The position numbers were made by a program, and so were the translations under genes. Positions 8,942-16,615 of a stretch of 64,000 nt of DNA are shown one piece after another (position 1 is the stretch's first letter; every line of letters starts with the position of its first letter). The stretch covers positions 682,001 to 746,000 of the forward strand of contig JADJPW010000003.1 in NCBI GenBank assembly GCA_016713035.1, given 5' to 3'. The stretch is from Verrucomicrobiaceae bacterium. GTDB taxonomy: Bacteria > Verrucomicrobiota > Verrucomicrobiia > Verrucomicrobiales > Verrucomicrobiaceae. The notes below the pieces were generated by a model. It worked only from the letters and a program-made list of their open reading frames with translations. It did not search any database and had not been told where the DNA came from.

Positions 8942-10396
8942 ATGAATTCCCTCCTCAACCGCCGCACCTTCCTCCAGCAGACCGTTCACGGTCTCAGCAG
9001 CATCGCGTTGCTCGATTTGCTCTCGCGAGATCAGCTATTGGCCGCATCAGGTCCTATCCGACCTATCATCGACGCTGCGCGACCCTTCGCCGCTCGAAAG
9101 CCCCACTTTGCGCCCAAAGCCAAACGCGTCGTCATGGTCTTTTGCAGCGGTGCATTGAGCCATGTCGATACCTTCGACTACAAACCCGCTCTCTTTAAAT
9201 ACCACGACCAGCCGATGCCCGGTGGCAACGTCGTCACCTTCCAGGGCGAGCAGGGAAACCTCATCAAGCCGCTGCGCGATTTCAAACCACGCGGCCAGTC
9301 CGGCAAAATGACCTCCGACTTGCTGCCCAAGCTCGGCGAGTGCGCGGATGACTTCTTTTTCTGCCACGGCATGACGTCGAAGACGAACACGCACGGTCCC
9401 GGCGAGACCTTCATGTCCACCGGCCAGACTTTGGAAGGCTTTCCCTCCGCTGGGGCCTGGGTGAACTACGCGCTTGGCACCGAAAACGAAAACCTGCCGT
9501 CCTACATCGCCATTCCCGATCCGCGTGGCAATCCGCAGGCGGCAGGCAACAACTGGGGCGCCGCCTTCCTCCCCGCCGCGTATCAAGGCACCGCCTTCAA
9601 TGCCGAAAACCCCATCCGCTTCCTCGCACGCCCCAGTGGCATCTCCGCCAGCACCGACAAAGCTACCGCAGATTTCTTGAAGCGCCTCAATGAGCGACAT
9701 CTCGAAAAATTCCCCGGCGACAGCGAGCTCGCTGCACGCATCGCCAGCTACGAGCTCGCTGCGAAGATGCAGATGACCGTTCCCTCACTCACCGATCTCA
9801 GCAGCGAGCCAGCCCACGTCTTGAAGATGTATGGCGCTGACGATCCCACGAATGCCGTGAAGGCCGGTTACGCTCGCAACTGCATCCTGGCGCGTCGCCT
9901 GTGCGAGCAGGGCGTGCGCTTCGTGCAGATCTTCAACGGCGCATACGCGATGGGCGAAGGCGTGGGCAACTGGGACGGCCACAAAACCATCGCCACGCAG
10001 TATCCCGGCCACGCCGAGATCCTCGACCAACCCACCGCCGCGCTCTTCATGGATCTGAAACAGCGCGGCCTGCTCGCGGACACGCTTTTCGTTTTTTGCA
10101 CCGAATTTGGCCGCATGCCTACCTTTCAAAAGGGAGCCTCAGGCCGTGATCACAATCCCAGTGGCTTCACCTGCATCCTCGCGGGTGCTGGCGTCAAAAC
10201 CGGCGCACAACACCACGGCGGGACTGATGAGTTCGGCTGGAAGGCCGCCGTCGATGTCACTAGCGTCTATGAATTCCACGCCACCATCCTGCACCTCCTC
10301 GGGCTTGATCACGAGCGGCTCAGCTACTACCACAACGGCCTCGAACGACGCCTCACCGACGTCCACGGTCATGTCATCCAAAGCGCCCTTGCTTAA
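8942..10396 (+). CDS. DUF1501 domain-containing protein, Tat-exported
   Basis: A 484-residue protein of the DUF1501 family, which has an alkaline-phosphatase/sulfatase-like fold but no settled activity. A twin-arginine signal (NRRTFLQQ, residues 6-13) opens the protein. Family motifs follow: SGALSHVDTFDYKP (about 69-82), GRDHNPSGF, HHGGTDEFGW and a C-terminal ATILHLLGLDHERLSYYHNGLERRLTDVHG. It starts 3 bp after the PSD1 gene, the standard PSD1-DUF1501 pairing, and is probably in the operon headed by the GntR regulator. Confidence 0.93.
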   Translation: MNSLLNRRTFLQQTVHGLSSIALLDLLSRDQLLAASGPIRPIIDAARPFAARKPHFAPKAKRVVMVFCSGALSHVDTFDYKPALFKYHDQPMPGGNVVTFQGEQGNLIKPLRDFKPRGQSGKMTSDLLPKLGECADDFFFCHGMTSKTNTHGPGETFMSTGQTLEGFPSAGAWVNYALGTENENLPSYIAIPDPRGNPQAAGNNWGAAFLPAAYQGTAFNAENPIRFLARPSGISASTDKATADFLKRLNERHLEKFPGDSELAARIASYELAAKMQMTVPSLTDLSSEPAHVLKMYGADDPTNAVKAGYARNCILARRLCEQGVRFVQIFNGAYAMGEGVGNWDGHKTIATQYPGHAEILDQPTAALFMDLKQRGLLADTLFVFCTEFGRMPTFQKGASGRDHNPSGFTCILAGAGVKTGAQHHGGTDEFGWKAAVDVTSVYEFHATILHLLGLDHERLSYYHNGLERRLTDVHGHVIQSALA

Positions 10397-10464
10397 CTAA
10401 AGAACAATGATCCTCGGATGAACTATCCAGGCTCCTCCTCGCGTTTTCAGCACTGACAAAACCC

Positions 10465-12909
10465 ATGTTATCTTTTCGCTCCGTTTTCCCAGCCTACATC
10501 CTTCTTGCCGTTGGCCTTGATCCCGCCGCTCCATCCCAGGCCGCAGAGCCTTATGAGGCTTTTCTGGAGACACACTGCATCCGCTGTCACGGACCAGAGA
10601 AAGAGAAGGGAGATCTCCGCATCGATCAGCTTTCGCGAGATTTCAAGCTCGGCGCGGACACGCATCATTGGGCGGAAGTGATCGAGCAGGTGAACTCGGG
10701 GGAAATGCCGCCGAAGAAGGAAAAGAAGCCGTCGCAGGCGGAGATCGCTGCTTTTGTGACGAGTCTCGATGCACGCATCAAAGAGGGCAAGGCGGCCCGG
10801 ATGGCAGCGCGGCCGCCGGTGGCGCATTACCGGCTGAGCCGGCAGGAGTATCAAAACACCGTCTATGACCTGCTCGGTGTGCGCTACGATCCGGCGAAGC
10901 CAGGCGAGCTGAATGAGGACACACGCTGGCATGGCTTTGAGCGCATCGGGTCGGAGCTGTCGCTCTCGCCTTCGCATGTGGATCGCTATTATCGCGCGGC
11001 GGAACTGGTGCTGGACCGGGCGTTTCCGACAGCGACGAGCGAGGCACGTAAACTGCGCAAAACAGCGGCGGAGATTCATTACCGCGGAGGCAAGGAGCAG
11101 CAGGCCGTGCTGGATCGCTTTGGCATCAAGAGGTCGCTGCGCTGGCTGCTTTTCCCCGGCACTGTCCAAAACGCACTCTCGCCGAACTGGTTCGGGAAAA
11201 CGGGGCCGGAGCACAGCGGTCTCTACAAGCTCCGCATCCAGGCCAGCGGCATTCGTCCCATCGACGGTCAGACTGCACACTTGAGCATCGGCAAAAGGAC
11301 GGGCGAGGAAACGGTGGACGGTCTCATCGAGTTCGACATCACGGCACCGGAGGACAAACCGCAGGTTTATGAGTTCGAGGTGTTTCTCGAAATGCCTGCC
11401 ACACTCGACTTCTGCGTCGTGGCGACGGAAGTGGTGGACCGCCGGCAGGGTGCGGCCTTCCGCGGTGCGCTGAGCGGCTCTGGTTACATGTTTACGCACA
11501 GCAGCGAGACCTCTCTGCTGAATCCGAACGCGCCGCAGATGTTCGATGACAAGGGGAACGGTCTTTTTTCCACGGTGATCCTCGATTGGGTCGAGTGGGA
11601 AGGGCCGCTGGTATCCGAGGCGGAAAAAGCGCGTCGCAAGGATGTGGTGCCGCCCGATGACGCGACGCCCGAGGTGGTCGCGACGCATTTGCAGCGCTTT
11701 GCGGAGCGTGCGTGGCGTCGTCCGGTGAAAAGCGAGGAGATCGAGCAGTATTTGAAGTCCTATCGCGAGGAACGCGACGCGGGCGAAAAGCTGGTGGATG
11801 CCTATCGAGTGGCCTTGCAGGGTGTGCTGACCTCGCGGCACTTCATTTACCTCGTCGAGGGCGATCCAGTGGCCCGCGAGCGTCTCACCGACCCGGAACT
11901 CGCCTCGCGGCTTTCGTATTTCCTGTGGAGCTCGATGCCCGACGATGCGCTCTTCACAGCGGCCAAAGCCGGCTCGCTCAAGGGCGATGGATTGAAGAAG
12001 GAAGTGGACCGCATGCTCGCGGATGGCAAAGCGAGCCGCTTTATCGACGATTTCTCGCGTCAGTGGCTGCAACTGCACCGTGTGGGGATGTTCCCACCGG
12101 ATAAGAAGCTCTATCCGACCTACGACGCGTGGCTGGAGGACAGCATGCGTGCCGAGCCGGTGGAGTTCTTCCGCGAGATGTTCGCCAAAAACCTGCCCAT
12201 TGATGGTTTCATCCATTCCGATTGGACCGTGGCCAATGCGCGGCTCTGCGAATTCTACGGACTGCCGGAATCCAAGACCGGCGCTTTTGAGCGTGTGTCG
12301 TTGAAGCCCGAGGACCGTCGCGGCGGCCTGCTGACGATGGGCGCGGTGCTCGGCCTCACCTCCGATGGCACGCGTCATCGTCCCGTGCATCGCGGCGTGT
12401 GGCTCAGCGAGGTCGTTCTCGGCAAAACACCTCCACCGCCTCCTGCCAACGTCCCTGCCATCGAGCCCCCAACGCCGCAGAGCCCCAAAGCGACACTCCG
12501 CCAAAAAATCGAAGCTCACCGCAACGACGCCAACTGCGCCGCCTGCCACGCAAAGCTCGATCCCCTCGGCCTCGCCTGGGACAACTACGACGCCATCGGC
12601 CAATGGCGCACGCATGAGAAGATCGCAGCCGGTGTCGGCAATGACCCCGTCATCAATGCCGCCGGTGAAATGCCCGATGGACGTCCCTTCAAGGATTCAA
12701 CCGAGTTCAAGCAGCGGCTGCTCGAAGACCGCGACGAACTTGCCCGCGCCTTCATCGAACACCTCTGCACCTACGGCCTCCGCCGTGCGCTTTCCTTTGA
12801 TGACCGAGACGACCTCAACGCCATCCAAGCTGAGGCAAAAAAGAGCAATTACAAAATTAAAGACATCGTCCGCGCTGTGGCGATGTCGGAACTGATGAGG
12901 AAGCGATGA
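10465..12909 (+). CDS. DUF1592-type planctomycete cytochrome-c protein (DUF1587/1595/1592/1588/1585)
   Basis: An 814-residue exported protein. A signal peptide is followed by a cytochrome-c domain with heme motif CIRCH (residues 38-42) and EMPPKKEKKPS. DUF1587 (HYRLSRQEYQNTVYDLLG, about 125) comes next, then DUF1595 and DUF1592 (ERAWRRPVKSEEIEQY; LASRLSYFLWSSMPDD), DUF1588 (RRGGLLTMGAVLGLTSDGTR) with a second heme motif CAACH, and DUF1585 at the C-terminus. This family is normally followed directly by a DUF1552 gene; here that partner starts at 13955, separated by the GxxExxY/hairpin unit. Confidence 0.93.
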   Translation: MLSFRSVFPAYILLAVGLDPAAPSQAAEPYEAFLETHCIRCHGPEKEKGDLRIDQLSRDFKLGADTHHWAEVIEQVNSGEMPPKKEKKPSQAEIAAFVTSLDARIKEGKAARMAARPPVAHYRLSRQEYQNTVYDLLGVRYDPAKPGELNEDTRWHGFERIGSELSLSPSHVDRYYRAAELVLDRAFPTATSEARKLRKTAAEIHYRGGKEQQAVLDRFGIKRSLRWLLFPGTVQNALSPNWFGKTGPEHSGLYKLRIQASGIRPIDGQTAHLSIGKRTGEETVDGLIEFDITAPEDKPQVYEFEVFLEMPATLDFCVVATEVVDRRQGAAFRGALSGSGYMFTHSSETSLLNPNAPQMFDDKGNGLFSTVILDWVEWEGPLVSEAEKARRKDVVPPDDATPEVVATHLQRFAERAWRRPVKSEEIEQYLKSYREERDAGEKLVDAYRVALQGVLTSRHFIYLVEGDPVARERLTDPELASRLSYFLWSSMPDDALFTAAKAGSLKGDGLKKEVDRMLADGKASRFIDDFSRQWLQLHRVGMFPPDKKLYPTYDAWLEDSMRAEPVEFFREMFAKNLPIDGFIHSDWTVANARLCEFYGLPESKTGAFERVSLKPEDRRGGLLTMGAVLGLTSDGTRHRPVHRGVWLSEVVLGKTPPPPPANVPAIEPPTPQSPKATLRQKIEAHRNDANCAACHAKLDPLGLAWDNYDAIGQWRTHEKIAAGVGNDPVINAAGEMPDGRPFKDSTEFKQRLLEDRDELARAFIEHLCTYGLRRALSFDDRDDLNAIQAEAKKSNYKIKDIVRAVAMSELMRKR

Positions 12910-12917
12910 TGAATGAG

Positions 12918-13014
12918 ATTTTCCAGCAGATTCAGGGAGGCCAACAGATTATTTCTGAAGGGCTCTCAGAGCCAAACAAAGAAATCTGTGAGCATCCCTG
13001 AATTTACTGGAAAT
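12918..13014 (+). repeat. Long hairpin repeat, copy 1 (left of GxxExxY gene)
   Basis: A ~97-bp imperfect inverted repeat with arms of almost 50 bp closing on the tip GGCTCT-C-AGAGCC. The left arm contains CAGATTCAGGGAGGCC; the right arm carries its near complement. The whole unit is strongly similar, in the same orientation, to 13838-13930, so the two are direct repeats that are each self-complementary. The ATG at 12913 lies at its edge, so an open frame enters the downstream gene through this element. Confidence 0.85.
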
Positions 13015-13044
13015 CACTTCCGAAAAAACCGTCTTAATCCAACC

Positions 13045-13869
13045 GTGAAATCCAAATCCCAATCTGCTGATGACCCGATCACGCATGCCTTTATCGGTCA
13101 TGCGATGAAGGTCCATTCATCGGTTGGGCCTGGGCTCGACGAGGAAATTTATCACCAGGAGCTTGTCGCGGCTCTCACAGCGGCTGGCATTTCACATCTT
13201 TCTAAGCCTAGGCGGGACTTGGTTTATCGCGGGATTGTTGCAGACTCCTTTGAACCTGATTTTGTCGTCGAAAATCACTTCATCCCCGAGCTAAAGTGTC
13301 TGCGTGGCTCATATGCCCCCGAGCATCTGGTTCAGGTATTCTGCTACTGCAAGTTTTGGCGACTTCGCACGAGTCTGCTGGTGGATTTTGGCAAGCAAAG
13401 TCTAGTCTGGGAACGTCTGCTCTATCGCTCTCGCTCGGCGAGGTTCCCAGATGCTAAGCCTCCAGAATTCGTCTCCAAACCAAATCTGGCCGAAACCATT
13501 CTCCAAGCCGTAGGCACATGCCTGAACGAAACTGGTCTAGGCTATCGACAGACGACTTGGAAGGGCCTTGTCAGCGCCGCGATTCAATCTGCGGGAATCA
13601 AAATCCACCTCGACCCGACCGTTACCGTCTTGGCTCACCCGCACATCACGATGCCCTGCCTCGTTATCGATGAAACTTGCGCGGTATTCGTTACCGCACT
13701 CACCGATGGGATCACAGCCACTGAGCGTTCCACTCTCCAAACCCATCTTCGTTGGCTCAATCTCGAATGGGGCATTGTCTTCCATTTCGGAAAAACCACC
13801 GCCGACTTCTCCTTCGTCCAACACCCCAAAAAGAAACATTCAACAGATTCGGGGAGGCAAACAGATTAG
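13045..13869 (+). CDS. GxxExxY protein, PD-(D/E)XK nuclease-like, with degenerate second copy
   Basis: A 274-residue protein of the GxxExxY family. The name motif is GLDEEIY (about residues 30-36). A PD-(D/E)XK-like core follows: PDF near residue 71, then ELK near residue 84, fitting a D-x(n)-E-x-K nuclease site. Residues about 150-260 look like a second divergent copy (ETGLGYRQ and VTVLAHPHI) without the E-x-K pair, so a catalytic domain may be fused to an inactive one. I chose the GTG at 13045, which precedes the conserved ITHAFIGHAMKVH segment; the upstream ATG at 12913 would translate the hairpin. The C-terminus is encoded by the second hairpin. Biological function of the family is unknown. 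Confidence 0.82.
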   Translation: MKSKSQSADDPITHAFIGHAMKVHSSVGPGLDEEIYHQELVAALTAAGISHLSKPRRDLVYRGIVADSFEPDFVVENHFIPELKCLRGSYAPEHLVQVFCYCKFWRLRTSLLVDFGKQSLVWERLLYRSRSARFPDAKPPEFVSKPNLAETILQAVGTCLNETGLGYRQTTWKGLVSAAIQSAGIKIHLDPTVTVLAHPHITMPCLVIDETCAVFVTALTDGITATERSTLQTHLRWLNLEWGIVFHFGKTTADFSFVQHPKKKHSTDSGRQTD

Positions 13870-13930
13870 CTTTGAAGGGTTCCCTGAACCAAAAAAGAAA
13901 TCTGCTGGCCTCCCTGAATCTGCTGGAAAT
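13838..13930 (+). repeat. Long hairpin repeat, copy 2 (right of GxxExxY gene)
   Basis: A ~93-bp inverted repeat with ~45-bp arms and tip GGTTC-CCT-GAACC. It is the direct-repeat partner of 12918-13014, sharing for example CAGATTC-GGGAGGC, ACAGATT and GAAATCTG. The stop codon of the GxxExxY gene (13867-13869) lies inside the left arm. Confidence 0.85.
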
Positions 13931-13954
13931 CAAAATCAATAACCATCGCTTTCC

Positions 13955-15331
13955 ATGAACATCCAAACCCAATCCTGGCTCCTCAATCGCCGCCACGCGC
14001 TCAAGGCGCTCGGCAGTTTCATCTCACTGCCCATGCTGGAGTGCATGGTGCCGCTGCGGGCGGCCGAAAAAGCCATCGCCACGAGTCCGAAGCGCAGTGC
14101 CTTCATCTACCTCGCGAATGGGGTGCACTCGCTGAACTACCAGATCACGACCGCGGGCCGGGATTACAAGTTTTCGCGCTCGTTGAAGCCGCTGGAGAAG
14201 CATCGCGAGGTCATCACGCCGATCAGCGGTCTGCATCACCCGGGCAGCCTCAGTCATCACCACAATTGCATCAACATCTTCCTCACCGGCGGCAAGCTGG
14301 GCCCCTCGGATCGTAACACGATCTCCGTGGACCAGAAGATGGCCGAAATCACGGCCCAGCAGACGCGAGTCGCCTCGATGGAGATCGCGCTCACGCAGAA
14401 CTCGCTCGCCTGGACGGCGGATGGCGTGCAATTGCCTGCGCTGCGTCGTTGCAGCGAGATTTTTGCCTCGCTCTTCGAAGAACCCAAGGGCGGAAAAGAG
14501 GCTCAACGCCGTGCCTTGCGCCGCAAGGGCAGCGTGCTCGACGCCAACCTCGCCGAAGTGCGCCAACTCGAGCAAAAGATGGGCAAGGAAGACAAGGGCC
14601 GCATGGAGCAGTATCTCACCTCCGTCCGCGAGGCTGAGATCCGCACAACACGCGCCGATGCCTGGCTCGACACGCCGCTTCCGACCATTTCCGATGCCGA
14701 TCGCAAGCGCACCAACCGTGACATCGCGCAAACGATGGCCGGCGATTACTTCCGCACCGTCTATGACCTCATGGTGCTCGCCTTCCAGACGGATGTGACC
14801 CGCGTGGCCACCTTCAGCCTCGGTGGCGAGGGCGATGCCTTCGCCATTCCTGAAATTGGCATCACCGAATCGCGCCATCAGCTCAGCCACCACGGCGGCG
14901 ATCCGGGTTACATGGAAAAGCTCACGAACTACGACACCTTCGCCATCGAGCAGTTCGGCCACTTCCTCACCCGCCTCACGGAAACGAAGGACCTCAACGG
15001 CAAGCCGCTCATCGGCTCCACCATGGCCCTTTTCGGCAGCGGCATGTCGTATGGCCACAGCCACGGCAACGCCAACCTCCCGCTCGTGTTCGCCGGCGGC
15101 ACGGACCTCGGCTTGAAGCACGGCAGCCATCTCGATTTCAACAAGGCCGCGAAAGACTTCGCAGGTTACGCCCTCGGCCCCGACGGCGCCCTCACCTCCG
15201 CCCACTACCAACTCTGCAGCCGCCCGGTGAACTCCGACGCCCACATGAGCAACCTCCTCCTCCTCATGGCCCAACGCATGGGCGTGGAGACGGATCAGTT
15301 CGGCGATAGCAACAAGGTAATCACTCTGTGA
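13955..15331 (+). CDS. DUF1552 domain-containing protein, Tat-exported
   Basis: A 458-residue DUF1552 protein, the usual partner of DUF1592 cytochromes. A twin-arginine-type N-terminus (LNRRHALKALGSF, residues 10-22) is followed by RSAFIYLANGVH (about 49-60), HHNCINIFLTGG, SLGGEGDAFAIPEIG, SRHQLSHHGGDP and MALFGSGMSYGHSHGNANLP. Its last 4 bp overlap the start of the next gene. The activity of the family is unknown. Separation from the DUF1592 gene at 10465 is explained by the intervening GxxExxY/hairpin unit. Confidence 0.93.
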   Translation: MNIQTQSWLLNRRHALKALGSFISLPMLECMVPLRAAEKAIATSPKRSAFIYLANGVHSLNYQITTAGRDYKFSRSLKPLEKHREVITPISGLHHPGSLSHHHNCINIFLTGGKLGPSDRNTISVDQKMAEITAQQTRVASMEIALTQNSLAWTADGVQLPALRRCSEIFASLFEEPKGGKEAQRRALRRKGSVLDANLAEVRQLEQKMGKEDKGRMEQYLTSVREAEIRTTRADAWLDTPLPTISDADRKRTNRDIAQTMAGDYFRTVYDLMVLAFQTDVTRVATFSLGGEGDAFAIPEIGITESRHQLSHHGGDPGYMEKLTNYDTFAIEQFGHFLTRLTETKDLNGKPLIGSTMALFGSGMSYGHSHGNANLPLVFAGGTDLGLKHGSHLDFNKAAKDFAGYALGPDGALTSAHYQLCSRPVNSDAHMSNLLLLMAQRMGVETDQFGDSNKVITL

Positions 15332-16608
15332 TGTTCTGGGTTCCTCGTTCTTGGTTCTTGGTTTTGGTCGGCTCGCTCGTCGTCACCGCTCACGCTGCCA
15401 ACGAAGCACCAAGAACAGAAGTATTTCGCCCCGAGGCCGGAAAGTTCCCGCCTTTGGAAAAAGCACACTCTTATCGCGGCGAGCTCGTCTTTGTGGATTA
15501 CGCGAATCGTCGTGGCAGCATCCGCGTGACATCCCGGGGCATCTTTCGCTTCACCGCGCCGCATCCGTTTGCCCTGCTGCCGTATGCCATCGTGCGTTAT
15601 CACGGTGCACCCGCCGATTTACGCGACATTCCACTGGGCACGATCCTGCATGTCCGTGCGTTTCTCCCACCGGATCCGAAAACATCCGCCGTGCCCGTCT
15701 TGCCCGTGAATAACCGGGAGAAGACAAAGGCCGGAGCGCTGGGCGTCGCGCCTGCTGAGAATCACGTCTTGCTGCTCGAAGACGAGCCCAGCCACTGCCA
15801 GCGCGAAGGATTCGTCTGGAAGCTCAAGGAACTGGAAATCAAAGATCGTGCCGGAACGATCCTCGCGAGTCGGGAAGGCAAACAAAACGCCCAAAAGACC
15901 CCCGACGATGAAACGCTGACCTTTGATGCCGCCACACGTGTCTGGCGCGGTCGCGAATGCCTGCGCATCGAGCACCTCATCGCCGAGGGTGCATGGCCCA
16001 CCGAAGGCAAAAAGGCTCTCGGCGGTCTGCCGGTGCAGCTCAGCATCACCTGGAGGCCCACGCCCGGCGGCGTGTTCGCTCGCTTTCATGTTTCCGACAT
16101 CTGGCTCGACGACGAAGCGATGCAAAACGCCACGCAGCGTCAGACCGAGCTGCACAAAACCTTCATCCGCAGCCGCTGGATGCCCGCGTGGGTCGATGCG
16201 GTCGAGTATGGCAAGTTCGGCCGCGCCACCGTGACGGCGACCTTGTTTGGCGGCATGGCCCCCGCGCTCTACGCTGATTTCAAAGCGGGCATCGCGGCAT
16301 TGATGAACGGCGCCGAAAACACCTTGAAGCACACCGAAGGTGGCACCGCCGGCCCTACCCAGATGGCCGCACGCGGCAAACTCCTCGACGTCACGAAGTT
16401 GCCCGGCGAAGCCCCTGTGGGCAGCAGCGGCATCCAGATCCGATTTGAAACGGATCTCATCACCGAAGGCATGCGCCCCACGCGCATCGTCAAAGTCCGC
16501 CCTGCAAGCTGGCCGGATGTCCACCTGCCGCGCGAGGAGTATCTGGGCAACGGAGCCTCCAGCATCGACGAGCGCTTCCCCACCCCTGCCATCTTTCCGA
16601 ATTACTGA
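15328..16608 (+). CDS. Exported protein of unknown function, paralogue A
   Basis: A 426-residue protein, tandem paralogue of the gene at 16616 and very similar to it over most of its length (RPEAGKFPPLEKAHSYRGEL, AVRYHGAPADLRDIPLG-type and LPREEYL segments). The N-terminus is a signal peptide built from heptamer repeats (FWVPRSWFLVLVGSLVV). The mature part starts at about residue 25. Two conserved Trp- and Arg-rich segments (FIRSRWMPAWVDAVEYGKFGR) stand out. No family I recognise. It overlaps the DUF1552 stop by 4 bp and so belongs to that operon; a role with the exported cytochrome partners is inference. Confidence 0.85.
   Translation: MMFWVPRSWFLVLVGSLVVTAHAANEAPRTEVFRPEAGKFPPLEKAHSYRGELVFVDYANRRGSIRVTSRGIFRFTAPHPFALLPYAIVRYHGAPADLRDIPLGTILHVRAFLPPDPKTSAVPVLPVNNREKTKAGALGVAPAENHVLLLEDEPSHCQREGFVWKLKELEIKDRAGTILASREGKQNAQKTPDDETLTFDAATRVWRGRECLRIEHLIAEGAWPTEGKKALGGLPVQLSITWRPTPGGVFARFHVSDIWLDDEAMQNATQRQTELHKTFIRSRWMPAWVDAVEYGKFGRATVTATLFGGMAPALYADFKAGIAALMNGAENTLKHTEGGTAGPTQMAARGKLLDVTKLPGEAPVGSSGIQIRFETDLITEGMRPTRIVKVRPASWPDVHLPREEYLGNGASSIDERFPTPAIFPNY
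15333..15420 (+). repeat. Heptamer tracts encoding signal peptide of paralogue A
   Basis: Five 7-bp units GTTCTGG, GTTCCTC, GTTCTTG, GTTCTTG, GTTTTGG (15333-15367) encode the signal-peptide core. A shorter inverted tract with CACCAAGAACA (about 15403-15420) encodes the residues just after the predicted cleavage site. Confidence 0.8.
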
Positions 16609-16615
16609 TCATCTC

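Noticed and set aside
10468..12615. 715-codon open frame on the - strand
   Set aside because: It is the antisense shadow of the DUF1592 gene, with Arg/His-rich composition and no recognisable domain.
14024..15274. 416-codon open frame on the - strand
   Set aside because: Shadow of DUF1552; composition is typical of antisense frames in GC-rich genes.
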